Shown one piece after another: positions 36,618-48,239 of a DNA stretch of 64,000 nt. The notes beneath the pieces were generated by a model, which was not told the DNA's origin, did no database searches, and saw nothing but the letters and a program-made list of their open reading frames with translations. The stretch is taken from positions 44,578,001 to 44,642,000 of the forward strand of contig OX579635.1 in NCBI GenBank assembly GCA_951230915.1, read 5' to 3'. How positions within the stretch are numbered: position 1 is the stretch's first letter; the number at the start of each line of letters is the position of its first letter. A program made the position numbers and the translations under genes. Origin of the DNA: Antitrichia curtipendula (taxonomy: Eukaryota > Streptophyta > Bryopsida > Hypnales > Leucodontaceae).

Positions 36618-37541
36618 CCCCTAAAGGACCAGCGTGCAGCTTTTGGCAGTATATAAAAAATTTGGGCAGGTACTTGTGATTGGAGATTTTCATATTTTTG
36701 GCTGAAATTTTAATAGAAGGTGTGTGCAAGGAGTACCTTTCATATGCACTAAATTTTATGACATTTGGAAATAGGAATCAAAAGTTATGGCCAAATATGT
36801 TACTTTTTTTCGTAACTGGGCAATTCGGGCAGATTAAAAAAATCACTTTTTTCAAAAATAAAAACTTGAAATTGATTTTCTAGAGTTATATATACGTGGA
36901 AAGCTTTGAATCATTCCATTTCGACCAATGAATCAAAAGTTATGAGGATTTTTAGTTTGTGGGCAGTTATAGATTCTCTACTCGGAAATAAACTTTGAAG
37001 TTGTTTATTTAACTCAATTTTTAATATTTTTTGAAAAAAGAAATTCATAGGATGTAGGTTGTTTATTACAACATTACAACCATTGGGATTTACATTTTTC
37101 AATTCCATAATTAAATTCTTAACAACTTAGTATTTTGGATCATTCTCTACTTCTTGCTACTTACTATTTTTTTTGTATATGTTGTACAATATCAAATGAT
37201 TTGAAAAAATTTCAGCATGTAAAGAACTTGTTTAGGAAAAAGAATTCAAAGATGCACCACCATTTTGGACATTTTTTCATACAAATGTGACCTTGTGAAG
37301 TGCAGTTGCCCTGTTTTTCGCAAGGACAATTTTTTTTTTTTTTGCCAATTCAAATGCAAAATCTTCCAATCCGCATGGTGGAAAATTCTGAATTTTTTTC
37401 GACATCTTCTAAAACTAGTTTACTATAAGATCCTACGGTTACATGTGTCAAAAAAGTTTTTTTTCAAAAATTTGGTACTTTTACTAAAAATGGCAGTTTT
37501 GGAGTGTTTTTGGTGAAAACGTAGTCATAGAACTTTAGGGG
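36618..37541. mobile_element. TTAA-flanked element, complete (924 bp)
   Basis: TTAA at 36614-36617 and 37542-37545 bracket termini CCCCTAAAGGACC and CTTTAGGGG. The right subterminal region carries the conserved family block (complement of ACCAAAAACACTCCAAAACTG). The internal part near 36885-37110 matches the partial copy at 62380-62889. No transposase frame. The best short frame shows no domain. Confidence 0.85.
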
Positions 37542-37909
37542 TTAAAAGATGAATTTAGTAGTGAGTTTCCATCCAAAATATTCTTGAGAACTTACATTCG
37601 TTGAACTATAGAATATTTAAAATGAAATGTGATCATTATATAAAAGATTTGAGACTCCCATACACTCAACACCATATTAATTAATTTCAGACTTGTCTAT
37701 ATGATGCACTTGGTAATGCTATAGCGGGAGGCAATTTAGTCCCATTTTTTGCCCCAAGATATTCAGATTGCAAATCAGGGTGGTAATAAGCTTGTCTATC
37801 TTGTATGAAGTGTAGATTGTTACGAGGGACTTGAAGACCCTGCAAAGTGGAACCCAAATTTAGGAGTACGTGCAGCTGAGTTGATTTTGAAAAAATTTAT
37901 TCAACAAGT

Positions 37910-38165
37910 TGTTGTTTTTTGTTTTGTTTTTGACATAAATGAAAAGGAATTCATTGCAGGGGTAAAACACAGCAAATCCTATCCAAGTACTGCCTGAAGG
38001 GGGCAGTGAGTAAAAGTAACACAAACAAGTAAGAAAAGTCAAGGAGGGGCCACAAGTCCACAAGGGTACCGGTGGAGACCTCGCCTCGGGTCACCAGCGA
38101 CCCCCGGCTAATGCACCTGAAAACAAAGCCTTCAAGAGGGTCAGCAAGCATCCACTTGAGCTTCA
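37910..38165 (-). mobile_element. 5'-truncated LINE 3' end
   Basis: On the minus strand the sequence ends GGAATTCCTT... CTTTTCATTTATGTC followed by an A-rich tail (AAAACAAAACAAAAAAC). A short open frame precedes it, ending in hydrophobic residues such as LFVLLLLTAP. This resembles the extreme C-terminus and 3' UTR of plant L1-type LINEs. The 5' limit near 38165 is a guess. No target duplication was recognised. Confidence 0.5.
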
Positions 38166-39807
38166 CTATTTTTTAAATTCAAAAATCATTGCCTCTTCAG
38201 ATCAGCTGCTCTCCATCACCCATTCCAGATATTCGGACTCCTGCACAAGCCAAGGCTCTAATAATCATGTCGTGATTATGCTTAACTTAGTATAGGTTAG
38301 GATTAGCATTGATCCCTCTTGCTTAGGACCCAGTAATCCCGTTAATCAGTCACCGCAACTTGGGAACTGGTTACCGGGTTCTAGGTCACCTTGGGAACTT
38401 CTGCTCACGATGGAGGTACAGTACTGTACCGGTAATAAAAATCCACCCATCTGAACTTATCTCATGCGAAACTACCGCGGCATCTCTGCCCAGATTCCTG
38501 TCTGCCTGAGTTATCTTCGACAGGAGTTGCAGCCGTACTTTTACAGAAAGTGCGAAACTCCAGTGCGAAAAAACAAAAACTCTGCGGTGAAAGTGACGAC
38601 AAAAGATTTACGTCCGGAGTAATAAATAATAACAAGAACTCGAGGCTGCAATCTCGGACCGGACCACTGCAAATCATGCACTGCAACCGATCAGAGTGGT
38701 GCAGTATTGAGCCCACCTCTGATTGGGTGGGTCGGTGGGTGGAGGAGGACTTCACTTCAGGGAATTGGCTCATACAATTCTTGTTCAAATTCATTCAAAA
38801 TTCATTCAAATCGGATGGTTGCAGCCAGATGGTCGTCAGCACCAAAATCAAAACAGTTTCCAAGCGAAATCAGACCCAACCATGAAAAACACGTCGGTCT
38901 ACACGTCTACAGCAGCTACTAGCAGCTCCGCCGTATTAACTGCAACACTCGTGGTTACCTGCACGACCTGCTGCCAAATCTGATCCGAACCAGTCGCAGT
39001 TTGCGTGATGGTAGTGGTAGGCTAGCTGCGGCGTCTGCCTTGCAGTGTGGTTCCAGTGGTTTGATTGGGGCACGTCTCCAGGCAGGTCGCATGAAACTTG
39101 GATCCTTTGGTGAAAAGTTTCCTGTAGCTAGCACGACACGCAAACCGCGTCCTGGTCTGTTTCATTGGCTCTTTTGCGTCTCCTTTGTGTTAGTCGCGCC
39201 ATTGCGTGACTCTTCTCGGAGCGCTTTGAACCACCTTTTCAATCCAAGTTTGAATGTAATACAGTAAGTCGGAATGACGGAAGGAGTGGAGATTAGTGTG
39301 ATAATAAAGTACGCCGCTGTAGCTTAGATATTACGAGTTGCCGACGTGCCGTGAGCGTCAGAGCCGGTGAGCCGGTGAGGTTCCACTCGCACGGCGGTAA
39401 CAGTCACCTCGACGAGTCGTTGTTCAAATTTATCCCGTCCGTGCATTGGAGTTCTGGGGCGTTGCTTTTGCGGTGCTTTTCCTCTTGTGTTGTTGGTCAG
39501 TGATGGTGCAGAATTATCGGTCACTTTTTCAAAAGGGAGAAAGGGTACTTACTAGAATTAGTATCCCCTACAAGGCTACACCAGAAAATGAGCGTCACTA
39601 ACAAAATTGCATTTTTTTGTTTGGAAATGAGTTGACTACGGTTACATTTCGTCCCACACTATTTTGAAAATAGTGTGACTGGAAAAGTAGTTTCACACTC
39701 AGTACCGTACTAGGCAAATTAGTGTACTTCGCTGTCTCAATAAGAACGCTTTGAAGCCCTGGAAATACGAAAATACAAAATTTGACGAGGACTGGTAGAT
39801 AGGTTTT
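38166..39807. other. Intergenic sequence, moderate GC, no assigned gene
   Basis: Several overlapping open frames exist between 38460 and 39530 on both strands. None has a recognisable domain, a clear start context or splice structure, so I do not call a gene. Confidence 0.45.
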
Positions 39808-39811
39808 TTAA

Positions 39812-40752
39812 CCCCTAAGGACCTAGGTCATTTTTCTGTCAAAAAACACTCAAAATCACTATTTTTGCTGCATTCATCCAAAAAAATTAATTAATTAAAA
39901 AAATTTAAAGATTAAAATAATATAATATAATATATATAGTAGAATTTAACCGTATGATATTGTACTTTACTTGTCTAGTGGTAAAAAATTTCATGGAGTT
40001 TGACCATACAGATTGGAAGATATTAGCATTCAAAGTTGAAAAAAAAAATTATTGAACAATAGCATGCAATTTCATATGACTTTGACTGTCCTTTGTAAAA
40101 GTTTTTTGTACTATGGATTTTGAATTAAGAAAAAAAAATTGTATTGAAGAATTGAGTTGAAAGTCTAGGAAAAATAAATTAATAGAAAAATGCTTGTTTT
40201 TTATTCTTTAAAAAATTGTCATTCAAGTAGAAGTAGGTCCAAGATTGAAAGAAAAACTAAATCATTAACAGCTCTAAGATGGGATTGAAACACAATAACT
40301 CCAATGGTGAGATTGTTCTAGTAATCAAACTTGACCTTGTCAAAAAAAAGATTGAAAAATTTGACAAATTGCATTAAAAAATGAATCCTATGAGTTATGT
40401 TTTCAAGAAGATGCCTAAATTGCCCAGAAAACAATATTGTTCATAACTTTCACATTACTAACCCAAATGGAATGATCAAGCTTCACATATAGACAAAAAT
40501 ATGATCTATAAGGAGAAAAAAATTAATTTCATATTTTTGTGGATTTTTTTCTACCCGGTGAAGTGAAAATTATATTTCAAATGGCATAACTTTTGTTCCC
40601 AGTCATTGATTGAAATACAGATTATGTTCCCACAAAGCTTAGAAGTTTGTCTATCTTATGAGAGAGTTTCAAGGAGTTTCATTAAAAATTCAGGCCGTAG
40701 GAACCTTCCTAGAATTCATTTTGTCCCCCGAGAGACAATGGTCCTTTAGAGG
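39812..40752. mobile_element. TTAA-flanked element, complete (941 bp)
   Basis: TTAA at 39808-39811 and 40753-40756. Ends are CCCCTAAGGACC and GGTCCTTTAGAGG. It aligns along its length with the 582-bp element at 9195-9776: AACACTCAAAATCAC, ATTGGAAGATATTAGCATTC, TTTCAAGAAGATGCCTAAAT, TGGCATAACTTTT. It has an extra 350 bp at about 40050-40398, so it is a longer sibling or carries an insertion. No transposase. Confidence 0.85.
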
Positions 40753-40756
40753 TTAA

Positions 40757-41699
40757 TTTGGTTTCACTGCATTCAAGTGAAAAATATCCTTATAGGGCTA
40801 CTAATACCCTGACACTTGTATTATCATTACATGCACTGATGGTAAGTAATCTAACATAAAGTAGTCTACTCTTAAAGCAACCTTTTAAAACCTAATTGCA
40901 TTTGGGGACTATTTGAAAGAGTTTTCAGTAAATTTTTGTTGGAAGAAAAATGGAATTAGCATCTGATCCAAGTCATTTCATATTTTTTGGACCTTTGTGA
41001 AATTAATTAAGAATTTTCGAAGTTGAATATTTGTAGTGTTTACTAAGCAACTGCCACCTAAAATATACATTTTAGGTACATTGAAGAAAGCAAAGTGTAC
41101 CTCTATGTTAGAGATTGCTTTTAGAGCAAAGTCACTTTTCAAGCAAGATCGCTTTTTGAACACCCTTAACTCCTTGCCTTTGTATCTTAGAGTAAGTTAT
41201 GTTGAATAGTACAATTAGACTCCCTCTCATTAACTAGATGTAGTATTTAATGGTGTAGAAGCTCAATTTTGTGTAGAGCAAATTTTTTTCCCCAAAACAG
41301 TCTCAAAGTTGGTGACTAAGTTTTGCAAGAATGTAAAGAAGTTTTCTACAGCTTACCATAATAGTCTACCATAATTTTGGTTGTATCATGCATAGGATCA
41401 AAAATATATATAATTATGAAGTTAAGAGTGTTTTCATGCAAGGGATAAAAGTGCTCGTGTGATTAAAAGTTCTTTTTTGTAGAGATTAATATAAGGTAGG
41501 AGGTTCTTAAATTGACCAAGTTCTAAATGCGTCCCCTACTGAAGAATGAATGATATGCTCCTTGAAATATCTATTATTGTCATTGATGAAGCAGATAGGC
41601 TTAAATGGGCAATTCTTCAATACAAATTTTTGTGTCAATTCAAAGTCCATAGTGCAAAAAACTTCCACAAAGGGTGGTTAAAGTCATCAAAAAAATTGC
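40757..41699. other. Intergenic sequence
   Basis: No gene. The stretch 40905-41030 resembles 22755-22885, an unclassified dispersed repeat. Confidence 0.5.
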
Positions 41700-41933
41700 A
41701 TACTAGTGTTTAAAAAAACTTTTTTTCAACTTTGAATGCTAATATCTTCCAATTTGTACGGTCAAACTCAAACTCCATTAAATTTTTACCACATGATCTT
41801 AGACAAGTAAAGTACAAGATCCTATGGTTAGATTCTAATAAACTTCTTTTTTTTATTTTTTTTCTTGGATGAACGTAGCAGAAATGGTACTGTTTTCAGT
41901 GTTGACAAGAAAATGACCTTGGTCTTTTAGGGG
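41700..41933. mobile_element. Truncated TTAA-family element (one end)
   Basis: The right end GGTCTTTTAGGGG is followed by TTAA at 41934-41937. Going inwards the sequence is the inverted counterpart of the left end of 39812-40752, including AATGCTAATATCTTCCAAT and TAAAGTACAAGATCCTA. The other end is missing. Confidence 0.75.
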
Positions 41934-41937
41934 TTAA

Positions 41938-43364
41938 TGGATGAACCAGTGTGCATTGTGCCATTGCCACAACTAAATTGAAAGTAAAAGTAATATTCTA
42001 ATTTTATAATTCATAAAAACTTCAAACTTCAATAACTTTCACATTGTAGTTTAAAATGTCACGAAACAAAGCCCATGCACCCCTCCTCGCCGAGAGCTAT
42101 CAGTTAGTACCAAGAATGCATCCAAAGGACTCACAGCTTGGGAGATCTCAATGTAACAAACAAAATAAAACAAAACAAACAACCTAACTTAAGATATGGA
42201 TATGAATTCCTAGTTCAACCTTATGTACCTCTAGTGTACATTTTCGATCTGAAATGTATCCATGCATAGGTCCATGAGGGCGAAATGGAGAGGGGTGGTA
42301 AGGTATTGTGCTCTTGAAGCACCCATCTTCTTCAAACCACCCCTATTAAAAGGGAGAATGGAGATGGGGTGATCCTTAAATGGACCAGATTAGAAATTGA
42401 ATGCTTCGAGGAAAAAATTGTTTTTCTATTGCAAGAGCCAATCATTGTCTTTGATTTCCACACATCTCTTTACAAGTTGCAAGTGAACAGATTTTGGAAG
42501 ACCTACGGTCACAAACAGGGGCCTGTGCCCTGAATCTTTGAAAATTCATAAGTAATTCAAAAATGCTTGGAAAAATACAAAACCACTTGTGTTAGGTTCC
42601 ACATCTATTTTTATTTCTCTGAAAAATGATTTAAAAATATTTTAGTCCACGAAAGCCTGTGAAAAAGGCGGACCAGACCTTAAATGATCGCTTTAAGAGC
42701 ATACTACCTTAATATCTTTAAGATAGGCTGGTTCAGCTTCTTCTTCTTCTTCCAAGAATGAGACAAATTTCCACTGACTACTGGTAACCTGTAACTGGTA
42801 ACTGACTACTGGTAACTGGTAACTTCCGTGTCTAACGTGGGGCAGGCACAGGCCCTGACCCGCCCTCTTTTTTTTTTTTGTTTTCATGTATGAAAGGTCC
42901 TTGGCTTGGCCCCAAACTTGTCAATCATCCTTTCGCATGCCACTGAGTGTCGACATGTCAGACTTGGCAGAAATGAGAGCCAGCTAAGAAATAGAATTGG
43001 AAGAATTCTAAGACACAATGAGTTGCTCATCTGACTTGGAAATAAAAGAGAGAGGCTCAGGCACTCAGAAACAAGTGGGAGGAGGTTGCCGAATTGGAAG
43101 CCATCATGACGGAGGTGCAGGAAAAGGGACGGTCGGGAGGAGGGGCCTTACCAAGTCATCCGACATCAATTAGTGTAGGAATTATTTAGGCTTAGGTGGG
43201 GGAAAAAAACAAAAAAAAGGCGAAGGTGAGCTAGACAGAAGGAGGCAATCAGCAAGTACAAATCCAAGTTGCTGGAAGAAGAAACTATTTCCCCAGACTT
43301 GAGTGCCGGTCAGGTACAAGGAAGACTTTTACGTGCACAACCAGAGTGTGTGATACACCGCCGT
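41938..43364. other. Intergenic sequence with short tandem repeats
   Basis: No gene. At 42772-42823 a tandem cluster of CTGGTAAC/ACTGACTACTGG units occurs. No other feature is supported. Confidence 0.5.
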
Positions 43365-43705
43365 ACCCGCCACGAGAGACACTGATACCCACCACTAGAG
43401 ACACTGATATCCACCAGCAGACATTGATACCCACGAACAGACATTGATACCCACCAGTAGATACCAATACCCACCAATATGCACTGGTACCCACCACTAG
43501 AGACACTGATATCCACCAGCAGACATTGATACCCACGAACAGACATTGATACCCACCAGTAGATACCAATACCCACCAATATGCACTGGTACCCACCACT
43601 AGAGACACTGATATCCACCAGCAGACATTGATACCCACCAGTAGATACCAATACCCACCAATATGCACTGGTACCCACCAATGGATATTGATATCCACCG
43701 ATAAA
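43365..43705. repeat. Minisatellite, ~20-bp monomers in a 102-bp higher-order unit
   Basis: Seventeen monomers of 20-22 bp share the core A(C/T)CCACCA. Five monomer types recur in order, making a 102-bp higher-order unit at 43387-43488 and again at 43489-43590. A third unit lacks one monomer. Because 102 is divisible by 3, minus-strand frames stay open across it and give Tyr/Trp/Gly-rich peptides. These are best read as artefacts of the repeat. Confidence 0.95.
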
Positions 43706-46350
43706 CTACATCATCAATGGGGAAAAAATAATAATGGTGTAATTGGTTTTGTTGAACATAACATTGTTTACCAATAAGGGAGGGGTCCTTTTTTTGCATC
43801 CTTGAAAAGGGGACCCCGCACAATGGACAAAATGGTCTTCTATGGTTCCTCATCCACCTCCAATCCTTGAATTAACTGATAAGTCCCTCCGCAGGATCTA
43901 ACAAAGCATAATACTTGCTCCAACATGGAGAAGACCATTGCATGGTTACACGATGTTACAAGAAGGGAGAGTGTTTTACTTCCATTGTAGAATACATTGC
44001 AAAGCTACTACATTCATTTAAGATATTGGCATACCATCATCTCAAAACTAGGGAACATACATTTCAACAATCATTTCATTTGCTCTAAAAATGATGAATA
44101 TACATTAGTAAATATTCTCATCGATTGTATGTCACATCTCCAAATTCCCTAGGAATTTATTGAATGTATTTTCAATGTTTTTTTAGATATAACACTCTAG
44201 AGTTTAGGAAGTTTTGGAATTGCCTTGAAATTTTGGAGTTGCCTTTTGTGTCCTCTTTGTAGAAGGAGATGGGGCAAGTTTTGGGTCCAAGGGCATTAGC
44301 TGTATCCAATCTTTATCAAATCTTCCAATTCATTTCCTCCAGTATCAAATTCTCACCAGTCACTTTCCTTCAACTTCAAATTTGCAAATCTTCTACTTTC
44401 AAAGACTCCAAGTTTCATTTCATTACATTGGCAATTGTGGATGATGGAACAAGGACTAGTTGCCACAAATAATCCTGAAGTAATATCCGCCTTATCTAAA
44501 AATGTACCTATGTAGCTTGTCTAAAAAATATACCCACCTCTAGCAACCTAGATATTAGCCTTAGATTTGAAATGACAAAGATTTGAAATTTGATACTTTG
44601 ATGAAAGTGACAACTATATATATATATATTTTTTTTTTATTTATAATTTTTGCACACTATTTAGTTGTGTTGCAGGATCATAAATTCATCAAACCAACGT
44701 CAAAATAATAAGTATAGAAAAAGACATCACAAATATAGATAGAAAAGTTTTAAAATCACAATTAGCCTCAATCACTCTAAATCACCTACAAAACTTTCCA
44801 ACTCACATCATTACATATTTCATCTCCATAAACTCTAAACTTGTTGCATCGATGACACAACAAAATTTCTCCTCTTATCTCAATTCAAAGGATGAGCAGG
44901 ACCTCTCAACCATCTATTATGATTGTCACTAGCTTCTACTGGTGGAGTCAATCCAAATATTGTTCAACATTCAAAAATTCAAAACAACCTTTAAAAATAA
45001 ATTATTGCCCACCAAGCTCAACACAATCAACTTGCACTAGAATCACTAAAGTTTGTGCTTCTGTATGAAGATTCTAATGTTTGGCATAATCTATGGTTGA
45101 ACATCTGATATAACTTATAGAACTCACTACTCAAGCTCTATTTTTAAACTTCCGATGCAAAATTAGATAGTGAATATGATACCTCAAGGTCATATTCGTT
45201 ATATTGAGACTTTTTGTAGTCTCATTTTTATCCTCAATTCGAGCATAAACCGTTGTATCTCTTTATAAATAGATAACACCACCAAGTTTTAAATTTTCAT
45301 TATAGAATCACTATTTTAGCATTATTTATTTTTGGTTTTAATTACTAATATTTTTAATGAATTTTTCAATAACTAGCATTTTGTCTCAAAATCTGCAAAA
45401 AGTCTTATTATAACAAATATGGCCTTCCTCATGTACTTATACACAAATAAATAGTGTCAATAGTAAATGGAATAATTATGTCAAAAACAATTGAAGATCA
45501 CCCTCACAAACTTCCTTTCCTATACTCCATCTCCAATTTAACATCCTATTACTCTCCCTATACAAAACCAACACTCCTAGCATAACCTCTATATTTATAG
45601 TCATCAATTATAATTTGTAAAACACGCTATTAGTAATCCACATGCCTAATGTGCCTACACTAATTTCATTCTTATTCTAAATGTATCCAATTATCACTCT
45701 ACTACAAATTATATAACTGACACATGTACTCTATATTCATGATTTGTCACTTCCAAAGACATAAATCTCAATCTCATATATTCTTCCTTTAATTGAGTTA
45801 CAAATTATTAGATAGTAAAGAATCTACCTTTTAATATAGGGATGTAGTTCTCAAATTACTCATTTTTGCTTTGCGAGCTTTGTCTTGGAATCAAGAATGA
45901 ACAAACTTTTAATATACATCAATTCCAATGGATTAGAGGATTCTTGTCACTTTCTCAAAGTCATTAAAATTTGTCTAAATCTAGAACAATAGTAGAATGC
46001 ACTAGAACCACAGTGAGGTGAAAATTCAATAAAAAAAATTTCACCATGCACAAATAGATTTCGTATCAAATTAATTAGGCATTTGAAACAACTTTGGAAT
46101 GCATGAAAGATTTTTGTTCCAATAGGGTGCTAACACCGTTTCATAGGAATGAAATTTTTTATTTTTTCACTTCAAAAATAATAATCTTTCAATCCACCTA
46201 GTCAAATGGGGTGAGATTTTTCCAGCACATTGTCATAGTAGTCTACTACACTTTTATAAAGCTGAAGTTCAAAACAAAGTTTTTAAATTTCAATTTTGGG
46301 CTATGCACTAAAACTGACAACTTTTGACAATTTCTCTTCTACCCCCCACC
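43706..46350. other. AT-rich intergenic sequence
   Basis: No gene. Inverted similarity of about 43740-43820 to 23268-23330 (TTGGTAAACAATGTTATGTT) marks another dispersed repeat. The rest is low-complexity AT sequence up to a C-rich promoter region. Confidence 0.5.
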
Positions 46351-46363
46351 CCTCCTCAACAGG

Positions 46364-46505
46364 TTAACCCTAAACCTTGTAACCTTGTACCCCCATAAAC
46401 CCTAAACCCTGCAAAACAGAGTCACACACACTGTTTGCAAACCAGCCAGCACCTGCCAAGTCCATTCCCCTCTTCCGTTGTTACCCAAACCCCCAAACCC
46501 TAAGA
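46364..46505 (+). promoter_or_regulatory. Telo-box cluster upstream of small basic-protein gene
   Basis: AACCCTAAACC (about 46366), AAACCCTAAACCC (about 46398) and AAACCCTAAG (about 46494) are telo-box type motifs. These are common in plant promoters of translation and ribosome-biogenesis genes and are bound by Purα and TRB factors. They lie about 430-570 bases upstream of the TATA box in a C-rich tract, so whether they act on this gene is inference. Confidence 0.5.
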
Positions 46506-46936
46506 AAACCCAAATCGCCCACTGACACCAGTCGGTCCACCAGCCCCAGATACCCCGAATTCCACACCCGTCAGTCACAAACCAACTGATTCCCCTTCGC
46601 CACCTTCGCGGCGACTACTGCATCTCTTCCAATGCACCTCGCAAGCCCCGTTTTCCAGCTGCCCCGTTGTCTTTCCCGAACCCCGAACCCTACAGGAACC
46701 CGCTCACGTGTCACTCCCTCAGCGCACGACAAAGCCCCCGGCTTCACGGCATCTAGTCACCCCCCAAGGATCCCCCGAGACGAAGCGCCTCTTGATAGAT
46801 TTTTCTACCAGTCGATACACCGGTCGATCTCTCATTCGCGGTCTCCGCCAGGTGTGCCCTCTCCGCCGTCAACTCCTACGGGGTCCCACTTGGAAGTAGC
46901 CTTCGAGCTGATGTCGTGGAGTCCCCTGGTGAGAAC

Positions 46937-46943
46937 TATATAA
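46937..46943 (+). promoter_or_regulatory. TATA box
   Basis: TATATAA within AACTATATAAGCC, 192 bases before the ATG at 47135. It is preceded by GC-rich sequence and followed by a plausible start site at about 46970. Confidence 0.7.
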
Positions 46944-47134
46944 GCCACCCTTCTCAGCATTGCAAGCATCACAACATTTTCACAGCGACCCAGTCATTGA
47001 ATACATCGATCTAATTGAGTGTGTATATCCAGTTTGCAGAATTTGCGCAAAGTTTGATCCATTGGACTGCACGAGTCCGGAGATTCGGAAATTAGTGATT
47101 GTTGGTTTGTTCGAGAAGAAGTGAGAGTTTCGCA

Positions 47135-47870
47135 ATGGCGTTCGGAAGGAGGAAAACGGTGGCTGGCCGCACTGGAACTGGCGTGGGCACTACTGGGTAC
47201 GGCACTGGAACGGGAACTGCAGTTGCGTCGAGACGCCGTGGATGGGGCCGCAGGAGGGGCGCGGGGGGCGCGATCGCTTCGAACAAGGCCCTTGGAGGGC
47301 CGGAGATGAAGTTCACTGATATGCGAGCTGCGAGCGGGCGGCGCATGTCGGTCGCCGGGGCGAAGATCGGTGAGAAGTTTGCGCATCTCGGAGCGGACAT
47401 GAAGCTCGGGTTCTACACAATTTCGCATCCTGTGCATCCGCTGCGGCGAGCTGCGGCGAAGGAGCGCGCCGTGAATGTCAAGGCGGCTGCCACTGGTACC
47501 GAATTTTTCACCTCTTTTGCAGTTTGAATGTGAGGGGACAAGTGTGCAAGATATTCTAGAATCTATTTCAGAGAAGGGTCATGTTTATAACAAAAAATGG
47601 AGTGTAGTCCCAAGTCCTCACGTTCTGAATTGCTTCAACTGTTCTAGAATGTGTGTTTGGATTTTTCACCCAATTACTGTTCGATTTTCTGGTTGCGCAC
47701 GCAATGAAGTGTTCGTTGCGAAGATTGTATAGTTTTGCTGACCATGGTTGTGATGAATTTCGACTGCAGAGAGGAAGAGGCAGAAAGTGGCTCGAGCTTT
47801 GGATGTGGAGATGCGGAAGAGGGCCATGGTGCGAGAGGCTCGTGCAGCTCGCTTGAATATGGCTCTATAA
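47135..47870 (+). CDS. Small Arg/Gly-rich basic protein, unknown function (two exons)
   Basis: Proposed exons are 47135-47495 and 47770-47870, joined through a GT (47496) and an AG (47769, after GACTGCAG). The join is in phase and gives 153 residues. The N-terminal ~45 residues are a low-complexity Thr/Gly run followed by an arginine cluster (SRRRGWGRRRG). The middle has FTDMRAASGRR and KIGEKFAHLGADMKLGFYT. The exon 2 part is a charged helix (RKRQKVARALDVEMRKRAMV) ending in LNMAL. Composition is strongly basic, suggesting a nucleic-acid-binding, ribosomal or organelle-targeted protein, but I recognise no family. Exon 1 is far GC-richer than the surroundings. Support for a real gene is the TATA box, the first ATG, coding-like codon use across the splice junction, and a poly(A) signal. 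A transcript is needed to confirm the intron. Confidence 0.65.
47496..47769 (+). other. Predicted intron of small basic-protein gene
   Basis: The 274-bp intron starts GTACCG and ends TTTCGACTGCAG. It is AT-richer than the exons, as in plants. Removing it restores an open frame from AAAT in exon 1 to RKRQK in exon 2, whereas reading through ends at a stop near 47525. Confidence 0.6.
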
Positions 47871-48212
47871 ACAAGACGCGCGGCGGATCTTGCACAGCAA
47901 ATGAGGAGACTCCCAAGTCCCAATTGTAAATGCCAATAACTTCTCGTCATTCCGGGTGTTGTGTTTTGGATTGCGTAGCAACAGAGTGAGGATGACGAGA
48001 CGGATGGATTGTATCGATAGATACCGGTAGGTAGCCAGGTAAAATTTGACAGAAGCTAGCTTGATGTTGACTGACTCTGAACTGCCGTGAGATCAAGGCA
48101 TCCTGTATCATGGTAGAAGGTAAAAAAATTCTTAAGAAGTGTGTGCCATTTTGATCATTTCTACGGGCGAGTGTGTGAGTAGCGAGATCATTGTATATTA
48201 CTGCAGACATCT

Positions 48213-48218
48213 AATAAA
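48213..48218 (+). terminator. Poly(A) signal
   Basis: AATAAA, 343 bases after the stop codon of the small basic-protein gene and followed by a T-rich stretch, fits its 3' end. Confidence 0.55.
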
Positions 48219-48239
48219 GATCTCTGTTTTTGTTCCAAA

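Noticed and set aside
43285..43853. Long minus-strand open frames rich in Tyr, Trp and Gly
   Set aside because: They exist only because the minisatellite's higher-order period is a multiple of three. Overlapping frames are open at once, and no start context or flanking coding sequence is present.
46994..47437. Minus-strand frame of 147 codons opposite the small basic-protein gene
   Set aside because: It is GC-rich antisense openness. The plus-strand gene has a TATA box, splice sites and a poly(A) signal, and the antisense has none.
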